Positions 17,631-28,684 of a stretch of 64,000 bases of DNA are shown here, piece by piece. Every line of letters starts with the position of its first letter. The first letter of the stretch is position 1. The translations under genes and the position numbers were made by a program. The stretch is from Sinorhizobium chiapasense (GTDB lineage Bacteria; Pseudomonadota; Alphaproteobacteria; Rhizobiales; Rhizobiaceae). The notes beneath the pieces are model-generated. The model made no database searches. It was not told the DNA's origin and saw only the letters and a program-made list of their open reading frames with translations. The stretch covers positions 1,798,001 to 1,862,000 of the forward strand of contig NZ_CP133148.1 in NCBI RefSeq assembly GCF_036488675.1, written 5' to 3'.

Positions 17631-17761
17631 GAAGAAACTCGATTTTGCTGGATTCCGGCAAAGACGAATCCGGATCAGGGCTGCTTGCCTATCACTGTCA
17701 TGAAACGGTGATGCTTTTCAATCACTTTGACCCGGCGTGGAGCGCCCTCGCTCTCCGTGAT

Positions 17762-17824
17762 TTGCACTCCGGAGTCCCCTATTCTCCGGTATTTGGCCGG
17801 CTTTCCCCGCCGGCCTCTTTTTTT
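17762..17824 (+). ncRNA. Putative small RNA with two hairpins and a strong terminator
   Basis: On the + strand, against both flanking - strand genes, a hairpin CCGGAG/CTCCGG (17769-17789) is followed by GGCCGGC/GCCGGCC (17795-17815) and a TCTTTTTTT tract. A TTGACC hexamer at 17727-17732 and CTCTCC 18 bases later make a weak promoter candidate, predicting a transcript of roughly 60-100 nt. No gene on this strand needs such a terminator. The size and two-hairpin layout recall the short alphaproteobacterial sRNAs of the suhB/MmgR type, but identity was not checked. Confidence 0.5.
17795..17824 (+). terminator. Rho-independent terminator on + strand
   Basis: GGCCGGC, a seven-base loop, GCCGGCC, then TCTTTTTTT. 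The stem is perfect and GC-only, followed by a long U tract. It points away from the coding direction of both neighbouring genes, which is why a small RNA is proposed. Confidence 0.85.
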
Positions 17825-17874
17825 GCCTGCGTGGCGTCGCGGCCGCGATTCGGGAATTGCCCGAGTTTCAGAGG

Positions 17875-19116
17875 TCAGTCGCAATGCCGATAACCGGACT
17901 TGCGCGTTCTCAGGTCGAAGTGGAAGTGATCCTTGTGGAACGGGTCGCTGCCCGGGCCGAGCACGGTGTTGAAATACTTGCAGCTGTCGGAGCGCACGGC
18001 CTTCAGCAGGCCGCGTTCGCGGAAAGCAAAGAAGCCCTTCCTGCGAACATCGATCTCCTTGCCGTTCTTCAGGACGAACTTGCCGACGTCGATGGCGTTG
18101 CCGCGCGCATGTTCGGACATCGGATTGCCGCGGCGCGAATTCATCGTGCGGCAGGAATAGCCGCCGAGCGGCTTGATCGTCTTGACCCCGGACCAGTAGC
18201 GGTAGCGCGAGGACGGGGCGAGCTCGTATTTGACCCATTGGGCGAAGGCCTCAGTCACCTGGCAATTGAGCTTTACCGCGGGTTTGACCGCGATGCCGCC
18301 GGAAAGGCCGCTAAGCTCGATCGGGTAATCGATGCCGCAGGACGGTCCGTTGCTGATGCGCTGGACATCGCGGAAGACGACGCCGAGCTTCTTCAGGCGC
18401 TGGCGGCAGGCGACTTCCGAGCGAGGCATCTCACCAGTATATTCCGGCGCGGACATCGGATTGCGCACGCGCGGCAGGAAAGCGACCTGCTGCGGCTCCT
18501 GCGTCGGTCGGGCGGTTCGCTGGCGCTCTATGTAACGCGGCTTTTTCGCTTCCTCCGCCGAGATCTTCTCCGGCGCCAGCGGCGGCAGGTCAGGATCATA
18601 GCCGAGGTTCGGTTCGGATACGGGCGCCGGACCGGCCGGTCCGCCGAGTTGATGCACATTGTCCTCACCGATGCCGGCGACCACCGGCTGACTTGCATTA
18701 CCCTCGGCAATCTCATTGCTCTGCTCTTCGGCGAGCCCGACGACGGGCTCTACCCCAAGCATGGCGTCCATGTTGACCCCTTCGGGAGGAATCGTCATTG
18801 GAGCGGCGCTTGCCATCTGCGTCTCGGCCGCCGGCATCGGTTCGCTGTCGATCATCGCTAGATCGCGATCCGCCTGCGCATCAGGACTGGCTGGCACAAC
18901 ATTCCCGCTTGAGACCGCGACCGGTTCACCCGATGGGTAAGCGGCCGCCATTTCCTGCCGCGAACGCGCGGTGGAACGCATGGGCTCTATGGCGCTGACA
19001 CGAGCGCTGCCGTCGATCCGGGCAGATGGTGCGAGCACGTCGGTCGTGCAGGCGACCAGCGAAGCGGACAGCACCAGCGCGGTCAACGGTCGATGGAGAA
19101 GAGAAACACACGCCAT
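17875..19116 (-). CDS. Extensin-like C-terminal domain lipoprotein (putative LAS-type cell-wall peptidase)
   Basis: A 413-residue protein. Residues 1-23 form a lipoprotein signal ending in SASLVAC. A long Pro/Ala/Glu-rich low-complexity region follows to about residue 225. The C-terminal 185 residues are the extensin-like domain, with cysteine-containing ACRQRL, SNGPSCGIDYP and YSCRTMN. It contains SEHARGNAIDVG and DPFHKDHFHFDL, which match the SxHxxGxAxD and HxH metal-ligand motifs of LAS-type peptidoglycan peptidases. A periplasmic cell-wall hydrolase role is therefore plausible. ATG 19116 is chosen; GTG 19122 is an alternative with slightly better Shine-Dalgarno spacing. Confidence 0.85.
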   Translation of the reverse strand: MACVSLLHRPLTALVLSASLVACTTDVLAPSARIDGSARVSAIEPMRSTARSRQEMAAAYPSGEPVAVSSGNVVPASPDAQADRDLAMIDSEPMPAAETQMASAAPMTIPPEGVNMDAMLGVEPVVGLAEEQSNEIAEGNASQPVVAGIGEDNVHQLGGPAGPAPVSEPNLGYDPDLPPLAPEKISAEEAKKPRYIERQRTARPTQEPQQVAFLPRVRNPMSAPEYTGEMPRSEVACRQRLKKLGVVFRDVQRISNGPSCGIDYPIELSGLSGGIAVKPAVKLNCQVTEAFAQWVKYELAPSSRYRYWSGVKTIKPLGGYSCRTMNSRRGNPMSEHARGNAIDVGKFVLKNGKEIDVRRKGFFAFRERGLLKAVRSDSCKYFNTVLGPGSDPFHKDHFHFDLRTRKSGYRHCD

Positions 19117-19175
19117 ACTCACTGCCGCCTTCGTCCACGACAAAGCGGAAGCCTTGTCGATGCGCTGCCGTTCCC

Positions 19176-19277
19176 ACAGCGCAGCCCGTCCGGTCAGACG
19201 CGCAAAGGCCGCTGTAGCACCTTGAATTGCTGCGTGTTCTTATCCTCAATCAGCTATGACTGAGGGAGCCATGCAGC
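19176..19277. repeat. Mosaic palindromic repeat, family R copy 4 (diverged)
   Basis: CAGCGCAGCCCGTCCGGTCA, GACGCGCAAAGGCCGCTGTA and GCACCTTGAATTGCTGC are recognisable, followed by TCAATCAGCTATGACTGAGG and CATGCAGCAG. Several substitutions relative to other copies suggest an older insertion. Confidence 0.75.
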
Positions 19278-19424
19278 AGCCAAAACCCTGGCTGCCGCCT
19301 GTGTCGTCAAACGGGCGCACGGCTGAAAAAATCGGATCTCGATCGGACTTTATGCAAACAGGGTAAACGAAGCCTTTCCGGCGCCATACCAGATCCGGCA
19401 ATCAACCCCGCGAGTCGTATGAGA

Positions 19425-19454
19425 ATGGCCCGCATCCGTTCGCATGCGGGCCAT
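19425..19454 (-). terminator. Long perfect hairpin downstream of the Kazal-protein gene
   Basis: Arms ATGGCCCGCAT and ATGCGGGCCAT are exactly complementary across an eight-base loop. It lies 30 bases past the stop codon. Lack of a U run makes classical intrinsic termination uncertain; it may protect the 3' end instead. Confidence 0.5.
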
Positions 19455-19483
19455 AGAACTCCAGATCGATACCTGACAGGCCG

Positions 19484-20032
19484 TCAGCGGCATTCTCCGC
19501 GATGGACAATACTGAAACCGCCAACGCCAGCCTCGCAAGCATTTGGGAAGGTGCGCATGCGCCCGCCGCGCACGCCGCAGACCGGGGCAAACTCCATCGT
19601 GCAGGCCTGTGGCGCAGGAGGACGACCGCCACCGCGGCATTCGCCAGGCGCGATGACGCGGAACCCTTCTGCGCGGGCCATGCAGGCATTCGAAAACGTT
19701 TGCGTCCGTCGGCCGCGCTGGCCGCAAACCGGCGCGAACTCGCGCGTGCAGGCTTGTTGTGGTGGACGAGCGGCGGGACGGCATTGACCGCGATGGACCA
19801 CCCGGAAGCCTTCCGCCCGCGCCTGGCAAGCATTGGGGAAAGACCTCAGGCGATTGCCGCGTTCACCGCATACCGGGTCGAATTCCATTGTGCAGATTGG
19901 CGTCGGGCGGCTGGGCCTCGGGCCGGGGCGCGGTTCGTCGACGACAACCGTGCAGGCCGAAAGGAAGCCTACCGCCATGAGGATCACAGCGGAGAGCCGC
20001 GAGATAAAAGGCTTGAGAAGCGACACAGGCAT
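19484..20032 (-). CDS. Lipoprotein with three tandem Kazal-type protease-inhibitor domains
   Basis: A 182-residue protein. Signal MPVSLLKPFISRLSAVILMA ends in a lipobox (FLSAC), followed by a short Pro/Arg linker and three near-identical repeats of about 40 residues. Each begins C-T-x-E-F-x-P-V-C-G and ends C-R; the starts are CTMEFDPVCGERG, CTREFAPVCGQRG and CTMEFAPVCGVRG. Each repeat has four cysteines, fewer than the six of classical Kazal domains, as in other bacterial versions. It may inhibit serine proteases at the cell surface. GGGAGGGG just before ATG 20032 fixes the start. The last repeat ends exactly at the stop codon. Confidence 0.85.
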   Translation of the reverse strand: MPVSLLKPFISRLSAVILMAVGFLSACTVVVDEPRPGPRPSRPTPICTMEFDPVCGERGNRLRSFPNACQARAEGFRVVHRGQCRPAARPPQQACTREFAPVCGQRGRRTQTFSNACMARAEGFRVIAPGECRGGGRPPAPQACTMEFAPVCGVRGGRMRTFPNACEAGVGGFSIVHRGECR

Positions 20033-20340
20033 ACCCCTCCCAATCGAATCGTTGGATCGCTTCATTGTCCTGTTGAAACAGTGGAACGATCTCACGCTTT
20101 GAAACGACACTATTAAGGACGGAAACCGTTACACACGTTTCCCGGGATTGCTTTAGCCCCAAGCGACCGGCCTGCCACGGCCAATCCTCTGCCGCACCAT
20201 CTGACGCCGCCCGCGGTATTACGTCAAGTCCCGCGAGTTGCGTGCGCTTCCATACAACTGCCGATAGGGTCGGTATCGCATGAAAAAAGCCCGCGTCCGT
20301 TTGAACGCGGGCCAGTCTTTGCAAGAAGTCTTCTTCTCTG
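20033..20340. other. Intergenic region between Kazal gene and chemoreceptor
   Basis: No gene is seen. The right end carries the intrinsic terminator of the chemoreceptor gene (20283-20312). An imperfect inverted repeat, GGAAACCGT / ACGTTTCC (about 20128-20149), lies in the promoter region of the Kazal gene and could be a regulatory site. Confidence 0.5.
20283..20312 (-). terminator. Rho-independent terminator of the chemoreceptor gene
   Basis: Read on the - strand: GCCCGCGT, an eight-base loop, ACGCGGGC and then TTTTTT. It lies 28 bases after the stop codon of the chemoreceptor gene. Confidence 0.9.
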
Positions 20341-22155
20341 TCAGGCGGCCCTGCCGTAGACCGCGCGACGATCCCTTTCCTGCAGGCAGAACTTCGCGAG
20401 CAGCGCCTTCAGTTCGCGGCTCTCCTGTGCGAGCGTCTGGCTCGCGGCGGTGGTTTCCTCGACCATCGCAGCGTTCTGCTGGGTCATCTGGTCCATGCTG
20501 TTGACTGCGGTGTTGACCTCCTGAAGGCCGGTCGCCTGCTCCCGGGCGGCCGTCGCGATCGAGGCCACCTGCTCGTTCACGCGATTGACCAGGGTTTCGA
20601 TTTCCATCAGGGCGTCGCCGGTCGAGCGCACCAGTTCCACCCCGGCGCCGACTTCCTTCACCGACGCGCCGATCAGATCCTTGATCTCCTTGGCGGCGCC
20701 GGCCGAGCGCTGCGCAAGCTCGCGCACCTCCTGGGCGACGACGGCAAAGCCGCGACCAGCCTCGCCTGCCCGCGCCGCCTCGACGCCGGCATTGAGCGCA
20801 AGCAGGTTGGTCTGGAAGGCGATTTCGTCGATCACGCCGATGATCTGGCTGATCCGGCTGGAGGACGCTTCGATGCGGCCCATGGCGTCGATCGCATTGC
20901 GCACGATGCCACCGGATTTCGCCGCGCTCGCCTTCGTCTCGTTGACCATGTCACGGGCCTCGTGGGCACGGTCGGAGGCATGGCGAACGGTCGAGGTGAT
21001 CTCGTCGAGCGCCGCCGCGGTCTCTTCGAGCGCGGCCGCCTGCTGTTCCGTCCGGCGGGACAGGTTATTGGCGGCCTCGGAAATATCCCCGGCGCTGCCG
21101 TGGACGACCTCGGTCGACTGCGAGATTGCACCGATGACGTCGCGAAGTGCCGCAACGGCCGTGTTGAAGTCCTGCTGCAGCTTGGCATATTCGGGAGCGA
21201 TCTCCTCGACTTCGGCCGTCAGGTCGCCGCTCGCCAGCCGCTCCAGCGCCGCGCCGATCGTGTCCATCGCGTCGGCTTGCGCCTCGGCGGTCGCGCGCTG
21301 GCGCTCCTCGTTGCCGCGCCGCTCCGCATTCAGCCTGTGCTGCTGCTCCTCCTCGCGCGAGCGCAATTCAAGCCGCTCCCGGACCGAATCGCGAAGCACG
21401 ACCAGCACCTTGGCCATCTGGCCGATTTCGTCGCCGCGATCGGTTTCCGGCACATCGGAGGAAAGGTCCTCGTCCGCAATCGCACGCATCGAGACCTTCA
21501 GCTTCTCGACCGGCCGCACGACGCTGCGCACGATCGCCAGCGCCGCCATCAGGATTGCCAGCGCCGCTGCAGCGAGAATGCCGGCCATCTGCCAGGCGCG
21601 CTCGCGGAACATCGCCGCGAGATCGTCGGCATAGACGCCGGTGCCGACCACCCAGCCCCAGGGCTCGAAGCCGGCCACATGGGAATATTTCAGTACCGGC
21701 TCGTCGGCCCCCGGCTTCGGCCAGTAGTAGTCGACGAAACCCTTGCCGTGCGCCTGCACCGTCTTGACGAATTCGACGAAGAGATGCTTGCCGTTCGGGT
21801 CCTTGTTGGCGGTGAGGTCCGTGCCGTCGAGCTCCGGCTTGATCGGGTGCATTACCATGGTCGGGTGCATGTCGTTGACCCAGAAGTAGCCGCTGCCCTG
21901 GTAACGCATTGCCCTGACAGCTTCGAGCGCACGCTTCTGTGCCTCCTCGCGCGGAAGCGTTCCGGCCGCCTCCTGCTTGTAATAGGCGTCGAACACCGTG
22001 ACGGCGTTCTCGTTCATCGCCGCGAGCATCGCCTTGCGTTCCGCGACCAGCTTGTCCTGCGCCTGAACCAGCCCAAACGTCAGTGCCGCCGCCATTGTCA
22101 GCAGCGCAAACCCCACCAGCGCGTAGAGACGCGCCGAAATCCGAAACTTTCTCAT
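20341..22155 (-). CDS. Methyl-accepting chemotaxis protein with single Cache domain
   Basis: A 604-residue transducer. TM1 is residues about 12-32. A periplasmic single-Cache domain spans about 33-190, with [20 protein letters not shown] and [13 protein letters not shown] typical of small-carboxylate sensors. TM2 is about 190-212. A HAMP domain ([20 protein letters not shown]) is followed by a coiled-coil signalling domain. The conserved hairpin tip reads [33 protein letters not shown]. No C-terminal CheR-binding pentapeptide is present. The Cache type resembles the short-chain carboxylate receptor of Sinorhizobium (McpV type), but ligand identity is inference. It is monocistronic with its own terminator. 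Confidence 0.93.
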   Translation of the reverse strand: MRKFRISARLYALVGFALLTMAAALTFGLVQAQDKLVAERKAMLAAMNENAVTVFDAYYKQEAAGTLPREEAQKRALEAVRAMRYQGSGYFWVNDMHPTMVMHPIKPELDGTDLTANKDPNGKHLFVEFVKTVQAHGKGFVDYYWPKPGADEPVLKYSHVAGFEPWGWVVGTGVYADDLAAMFRERAWQMAGILAAAALAILMAALAIVRSVVRPVEKLKVSMRAIADEDLSSDVPETDRGDEIGQMAKVLVVLRDSVRERLELRSREEEQQHRLNAERRGNEERQRATAEAQADAMDTIGAALERLASGDLTAEVEEIAPEYAKLQQDFNTAVAALRDVIGAISQSTEVVHGSAGDISEAANNLSRRTEQQAAALEETAAALDEITSTVRHASDRAHEARDMVNETKASAAKSGGIVRNAIDAMGRIEASSSRISQIIGVIDEIAFQTNLLALNAGVEAARAGEAGRGFAVVAQEVRELAQRSAGAAKEIKDLIGASVKEVGAGVELVRSTGDALMEIETLVNRVNEQVASIATAAREQATGLQEVNTAVNSMDQMTQQNAAMVEETTAASQTLAQESRELKALLAKFCLQERDRRAVYGRAA

Positions 22156-22367
22156 CCCCAGCCTCCAATTTGAGGCTGCAGGATAGGTGCAGGTCTTTGC
22201 AAAGCTCCTAACAAAGGATTGCTAAATTTTGCGGTACTCAATTAACGATTTGGGAACCGCTAACGGCCTTCACAGCACTCTCGCTCCACGCGGAATTGTC
22301 GGCAGGCACTCTTTCCTTGCCGACCGACCATGCGGTAGATCTTGTTTGACAACAGGGAGACGGGCCG

Positions 22368-22754
22368 ATGACCGAAGCGATCAAGCCGAACGGCGAGCTT
22401 ACCTTGCGCACACTCGCCATGCCAGCCGACGCCAATGCCGCCGGCGATATCTTCGGGGGCTGGGTCATGGCCCAGATGGACCTTTCCTGCGGCATTCGCG
22501 CCGCTGAACGCGCCAGAGGCCGCGTGGTGACGGCCGCCGTCAAGGAAATGGCCTTCGCCCTGCCGGTGAAGATCGGCGACACGCTTTGCGTCTACACCGA
22601 CATCGTCAAGGTCGGGCGCACGTCGATGACGTTGAAGGTGGAGACCTGGGCGCAGCGCTACCTCTCCCACGTCATGGAGAAGGTCACGGACGCAATCTTC
22701 GTGATGGTGGCGCTCGATTCAACCGGAAAACCGACGCCGGTACCGGAAGAATAG
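22368..22754 (+). CDS. Acyl-CoA thioesterase, YciA-like hotdog family
   Basis: A 128-residue single hotdog domain. LRTLAMPADANAAGDIFGGW contains the catalytic-region N..GDIFGG pattern, and MAQMDLSCGIRAAERA forms the central helix. It hydrolyses acyl-CoA thioesters in the cytosol. A GGGAGACGGGCCG stretch precedes ATG 22368. It is followed after four bases by a membrane protein gene on the same strand, so both are probably on one transcript. Confidence 0.88.
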   Translation: MTEAIKPNGELTLRTLAMPADANAAGDIFGGWVMAQMDLSCGIRAAERARGRVVTAAVKEMAFALPVKIGDTLCVYTDIVKVGRTSMTLKVETWAQRYLSHVMEKVTDAIFVMVALDSTGKPTPVPEE

Positions 22755-22758
22755 GCAG

Positions 22759-23349
22759 ATGGAAGCGCCCGCGCCTGATCCGGCGATCTTCTCCCATATC
22801 CGCATCGTCATGGGCATGATCATCAGCCTCAGCCTGGCGCGGCTGCTGAGCGGTGTCGCACTTTTCGTCCAGCACCCCGGCAAGACCAAGGTCTACTGGA
22901 TCCACCTTGGCTGGGTGTTGTTCATGTTCGTCTTCCTGCTGCATTTCTGGTGGTGGGAATATTACCTGCACGCACTCGCAGTGATCGATTTCAGCGTCTA
23001 CCTCTTCGTCATTCTCTACGCCTGCATCTACTTCTTCCTCTGCGTCCTGCTCTTTCCGACCTCGCTGGACGAATATGCCGGCTACGAGGAATATTTCCTG
23101 TCGCGGCGGGCGTGGTTCTTCGGTTTCCTCGCGGTCGCCTTTGCGGTCGACCTCCTCGATACGGGTCTCAAGGGCAAAGCCCATTTCGAAAGCTACGGCC
23201 TCGAATATCCGCTGCGCAACGCGGCCTATATCATCCTGTGCATCGCCGCCGCCTGGACGCCGAACAGGCATTTTCATGCGATCTTCCTCGTCGGTGGTCT
23301 GCTCTACCAACTGATCTGGATCTATCGCGCCTTCGACCTGCTTAGCTGA
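22759..23349 (+). CDS. Hypothetical integral membrane protein
   Basis: A 196-residue protein with five or six predicted membrane helices and many aromatic residues (e.g. LHFWWWEYYLHALAVIDFSV). No recognised domain. An invariant-looking cytoplasmic loop, FPTSLDEYAGYEEYFLSRR, sits in the middle. It follows the thioesterase gene by four bases, hinting at a membrane-lipid or acyl-related role, but that is context only. Confidence 0.8.
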   Translation: MEAPAPDPAIFSHIRIVMGMIISLSLARLLSGVALFVQHPGKTKVYWIHLGWVLFMFVFLLHFWWWEYYLHALAVIDFSVYLFVILYACIYFFLCVLLFPTSLDEYAGYEEYFLSRRAWFFGFLAVAFAVDLLDTGLKGKAHFESYGLEYPLRNAAYIILCIAAAWTPNRHFHAIFLVGGLLYQLIWIYRAFDLLS

Positions 23350-23410
23350 TCGCGCTGAAATTCAGCTTCGCATTCGGAGACGCGCCGTGGCGCGCGCTTT
23401 CGCCCCTCAC

Positions 23411-23495
23411 CCTAACCCTCTCCCCGCACGCGGGGAGAGGGAACTGGAGAGCGTGCAACTTGTCCCTTCTCCCCGCCGGCGGGGAGAAGGTGCCG
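23411..23495. repeat. Two tandem GGGGAGA-type palindromes
   Basis: Palindrome 1: CCCTCTCCCCG / CGGGGAGAGGG (23416-23441). Palindrome 2: CCTTCTCCCCGCC / GGCGGGGAGAAGG (23465-23490). They form two strong hairpins between convergent genes. This class of element is frequent between genes of many Rhizobiales; related versions occur at 26751-26840 and 28804-28987. Confidence 0.85.
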
Positions 23496-23527
23496 GCAGG
23501 CGGATGAGTGGCAAATTGCGAACAATC

Positions 23528-23881
23528 TCACCCCTTGAAAATGAACGAGGCGCCGGCGGCGATCAGCGCGAAGCCGATGACGTGGTGCCAGCCGATCGAC
23601 TCCTTCAGCCAGAAGATCGAGAAGATGACGAAGATGGTGAGCGTGATCACCTCCTGCATCGTCTTCAGCTGCGCTGCCGAATAGACCGAGTGGCCGATGC
23701 GGTTGGCCGGCACCGCCAGCCAGTATTCGAAGAAGGCGATGCCCCAGCTCGCGACGATGACGATGTAGAGCGGTGAGGACGTGAACTTCAGGTGACCATA
23801 CCAGGCAAAGGTCATGAAGACGTTGGAGACAAGCAGAAGCAGCACCGGCCAGACATAGGCGGGATTGATGGCGAACGGCAT
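23528..23881 (-). CDS. DMT-superfamily small membrane protein (DUF486)
   Basis: A 117-residue protein with four helices. The DUF486 pattern is visible: LLLLVSNVFMTFAWYGHLKF near the start, SWGIAFFEYWLAVPANRIG centrally and SIFWLKESIGWHHVIGFALI near the end. It is related to small multidrug-resistance-type transporters, but substrate is unknown. Start ATG 23881 matches the family N-terminus; a longer in-frame extension upstream was rejected. It is divergent from uvrB. Confidence 0.87.
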   Translation of the reverse strand: MPFAINPAYVWPVLLLLVSNVFMTFAWYGHLKFTSSPLYIVIVASWGIAFFEYWLAVPANRIGHSVYSAAQLKTMQEVITLTIFVIFSIFWLKESIGWHHVIGFALIAAGASFIFKG

Positions 23882-24140
23882 GAAGACCTCAGGAGGGAGC
23901 GAATCGTTTTCCCGAGGATGAGCCGATCGATATCGCCACCGCAAGCGCCCTCGCCGTGCCGACACCGCGCTTTCCAGGGTCTCCTCAGGCAAAACCCCTT
24001 CCCGACCGATCTGGCCACTAGCGGCCCCTATGCAGCCGCCGAGCGCCAAGCCCATCACGGTTGCGGGAAACGCCCGTTTCGTTTCCCTTTTGTACTCATT
24101 CCCCCTTCACATTCGGGCTGACTCTGTCCATATTCCGGCC

Positions 24141-27161
<3,021 letters not shown>

Positions 27162-27292
27162 AGCCCCGCCTATTCTGAGTGGCTGCATACCACTTTCGCG
27201 GGAAGGCATATAGAGACTCAATCTCTATCAAATTCGGTGTTCAACAGTTTTCCGCGACGTTACTCAGAGGGGCTGCAAAATCGCCTGCTTTC

Positions 27293-27889
27293 CTACTCCG
27301 CCGCGCGCGCCTTCACCTCGATCGCCTCCAGCTCGTACGAATACCCCTCCAGCATCGTATAGGCCTGTTCGATCGCCTCGATCTGCGCTTCGGCGTTCTT
27401 GATCGCCTCGGCGATCGACTGGCTGCGGGCGCGGAGCATCGAGCCGAGCACGTCGGTCTCCGGGCGGCGGCCGAGGCGGTCGAGGTGTTTGCGGACGCGG
27501 GAGCGGTGGCGTTCGAGTTCGAGGATGTGGAAGCGGTTCTTGACGATGTCGTCGGAGAGTTTTCGGCGCATGGCCGCGACGGGATCGAAGGTGCCGGGCT
27601 CGCGCTCGTCGAGGATGAACTCGTTGACCAGCGCTTCGAGCATCATCAGCCCCTTGAGGTCCCTGGGATCGGCGAGCTGCGGATCGTAGCCGGTGTCGTC
27701 ATAAACCTTGCGGCGCACCGGATCCTTGAGCAGGTCATAGGCCGCCTGCAGCTTGCCGAACTGCTCGGCATCGCCGCCGCGGTCCGGATGCGCGGTCTTT
27801 ACCGCCCTTCGATAGGCGGTCCGGATCGCCCGCTCGTCGGCGTCGCGCTCAATTCCGAGGAGGACGTAGGGATCGATCACGCCGGACAC
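27293..27889 (-). CDS. J-domain (DnaJ-like) co-chaperone protein
   Basis: A 198-residue protein. Residues 1-65 form the J-domain: DPYVLLGIERDADERAIRTA, the invariant HPD in VKTAHPDRGGDAEQ, and LQAAYDLLKDPVRRKVYD. The rest is a helical region rich in charged residues with no zinc-finger or substrate domain, so it is a class C J-protein. It would stimulate an Hsp70 for an unknown client. The stop lies about 130 bases from the convergent uvrB end. Confidence 0.9.
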   Translation of the reverse strand: MSGVIDPYVLLGIERDADERAIRTAYRRAVKTAHPDRGGDAEQFGKLQAAYDLLKDPVRRKVYDDTGYDPQLADPRDLKGLMMLEALVNEFILDEREPGTFDPVAAMRRKLSDDIVKNRFHILELERHRSRVRKHLDRLGRRPETDVLGSMLRARSQSIAEAIKNAEAQIEAIEQAYTMLEGYSYELEAIEVKARAAE

Positions 27890-28413
27890 CTGTTCTTCAT
27901 CAATGGCAATGTTCCTCTCCGGCCAGACCTACCGGTTCGCTGCGTCGGCAGCAAGCCCGTGATGGTTGCATCCGGGCTCGCTACGCTCAGCCGAGCGTCG
28001 GGACGAAAATGTGGTCAGAAAAAGGCAATCCACGACTTTTCGGGATCGACGTGTGGCCGAGCCAAGCGGCACAAAAGGCCGGGGGCAAGGCATTGCGCCC
28101 GGCTTTGCCGCATCCGGAAACTCCGCTTGCCTTTTTTCGCAAATACTGCCACTTCTAAGTTGTTCGGGCGTTTTCAATCCCGGAGACTGGACTTTCGTTT
28201 GAGCCCGGCCATTCCGCCGGGACTGCCGCAAGCGGCATCGTTGACGTCTTTTCCCCGATATCGTGACCACTCGACGCCTTTCAGTGCCTCTAGCGCTGAA
28301 GACGACCCGTTCGCATCCCTCCGGGGGCGCGGACACTACCTGCGGCAGCCGATGCGTGTTATTGAAGCGCTGGGTTGCGGCAAAAGACAGACTGAAGGAA
28401 AAGGACTTCTTCC
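27890..28413. other. Intergenic region before cspA with several hairpins
   Basis: No gene of convincing coding character. Between about 28070 and 28140 there are overlapping GC-rich hairpins: GCCGGG/CCCGGC, and GGCAAG/CTTGCC followed by TTTTTT on the + strand. The same area read on the - strand ends in CTTTT. This could be a transcription end or small RNA 3' end. The right part must contain the cspA promoter and a long leader, as is usual for cold-shock genes. Confidence 0.4.
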
Positions 28414-28626
28414 ATGGCCACCAAGGGCACCGTAAAATTCTTCAACCAGGACAAGGGTTTTGGTTTCATCACGCCGGAAGGCGGCGCGAAGGACGTTTTC
28501 GTCCACATCTCCGCCGTTCAGGCCGCAGGCCTCGCAACCCTGAAGGACGGCCAGCAGGTCTCCTTCGACACCGAGCCGGACCGCATGGGCAAGGGCCCGA
28601 AGGCCGTCAACCTCCAGGCTATCTAA
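28414..28626 (+). CDS. cspA: Cold-shock protein (CspA family)
   Basis: A 70-residue single cold-shock domain: [20 protein letters not shown] contains RNP1 (KGFGFI), and [14 protein letters not shown] contains RNP2 (VFVH). It binds single-stranded RNA and DNA and acts as an RNA chaperone. AAGGAAAAGGA precedes the ATG. A strong intrinsic terminator follows 28 bases after the stop, so it is monocistronic. The long upstream region would fit a cold-responsive leader, but this was not verified. Confidence 0.96.
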   Translation: MATKGTVKFFNQDKGFGFITPEGGAKDVFVHISAVQAAGLATLKDGQQVSFDTEPDRMGKGPKAVNLQAI

Positions 28627-28654
28627 GCCGGACGTTTCTGTTCGAATTTAAAGA

Positions 28655-28684
28655 ACGGCGCTTCGCAAGAGGCGCCGTTTTTTT
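28655..28684 (+). terminator. Rho-independent terminator of cspA
   Basis: ACGGCGC, a ten-base loop, GCGCCGT, then TTTTTT. Perfect seven-base stem with U tract. Confidence 0.92.

Larger units (their letters stand above)
19117..19483. other. Intergenic region with mosaic repeat and long hairpin
   Basis: No gene was found. A family R repeat occupies 19176-19277. A perfect 11-bp stem, ATGGCCCGCAT / ATGCGGGCCAT (19425-19454), lies 30 bases after the stop of the Kazal gene and probably ends its transcript, although neither strand has a U tract. Sequence between these is unremarkable. Confidence 0.6.

Noticed and set aside
23882..24058. N-terminal extension of the DUF486 gene with a lipoprotein-like start ([10 protein letters not shown])
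   Set aside because: The segment between it and the conserved MPFAINP start is Arg-rich nonsense for a membrane protein, and orthologues begin at the shorter start.
24060..24140. SOS box upstream of uvrB (GTTTCCCTTTTGTAC)
   Set aside because: It deviates at two of eight positions from the alphaproteobacterial GTTC-N7-GTTC consensus; not enough to call a LexA site.
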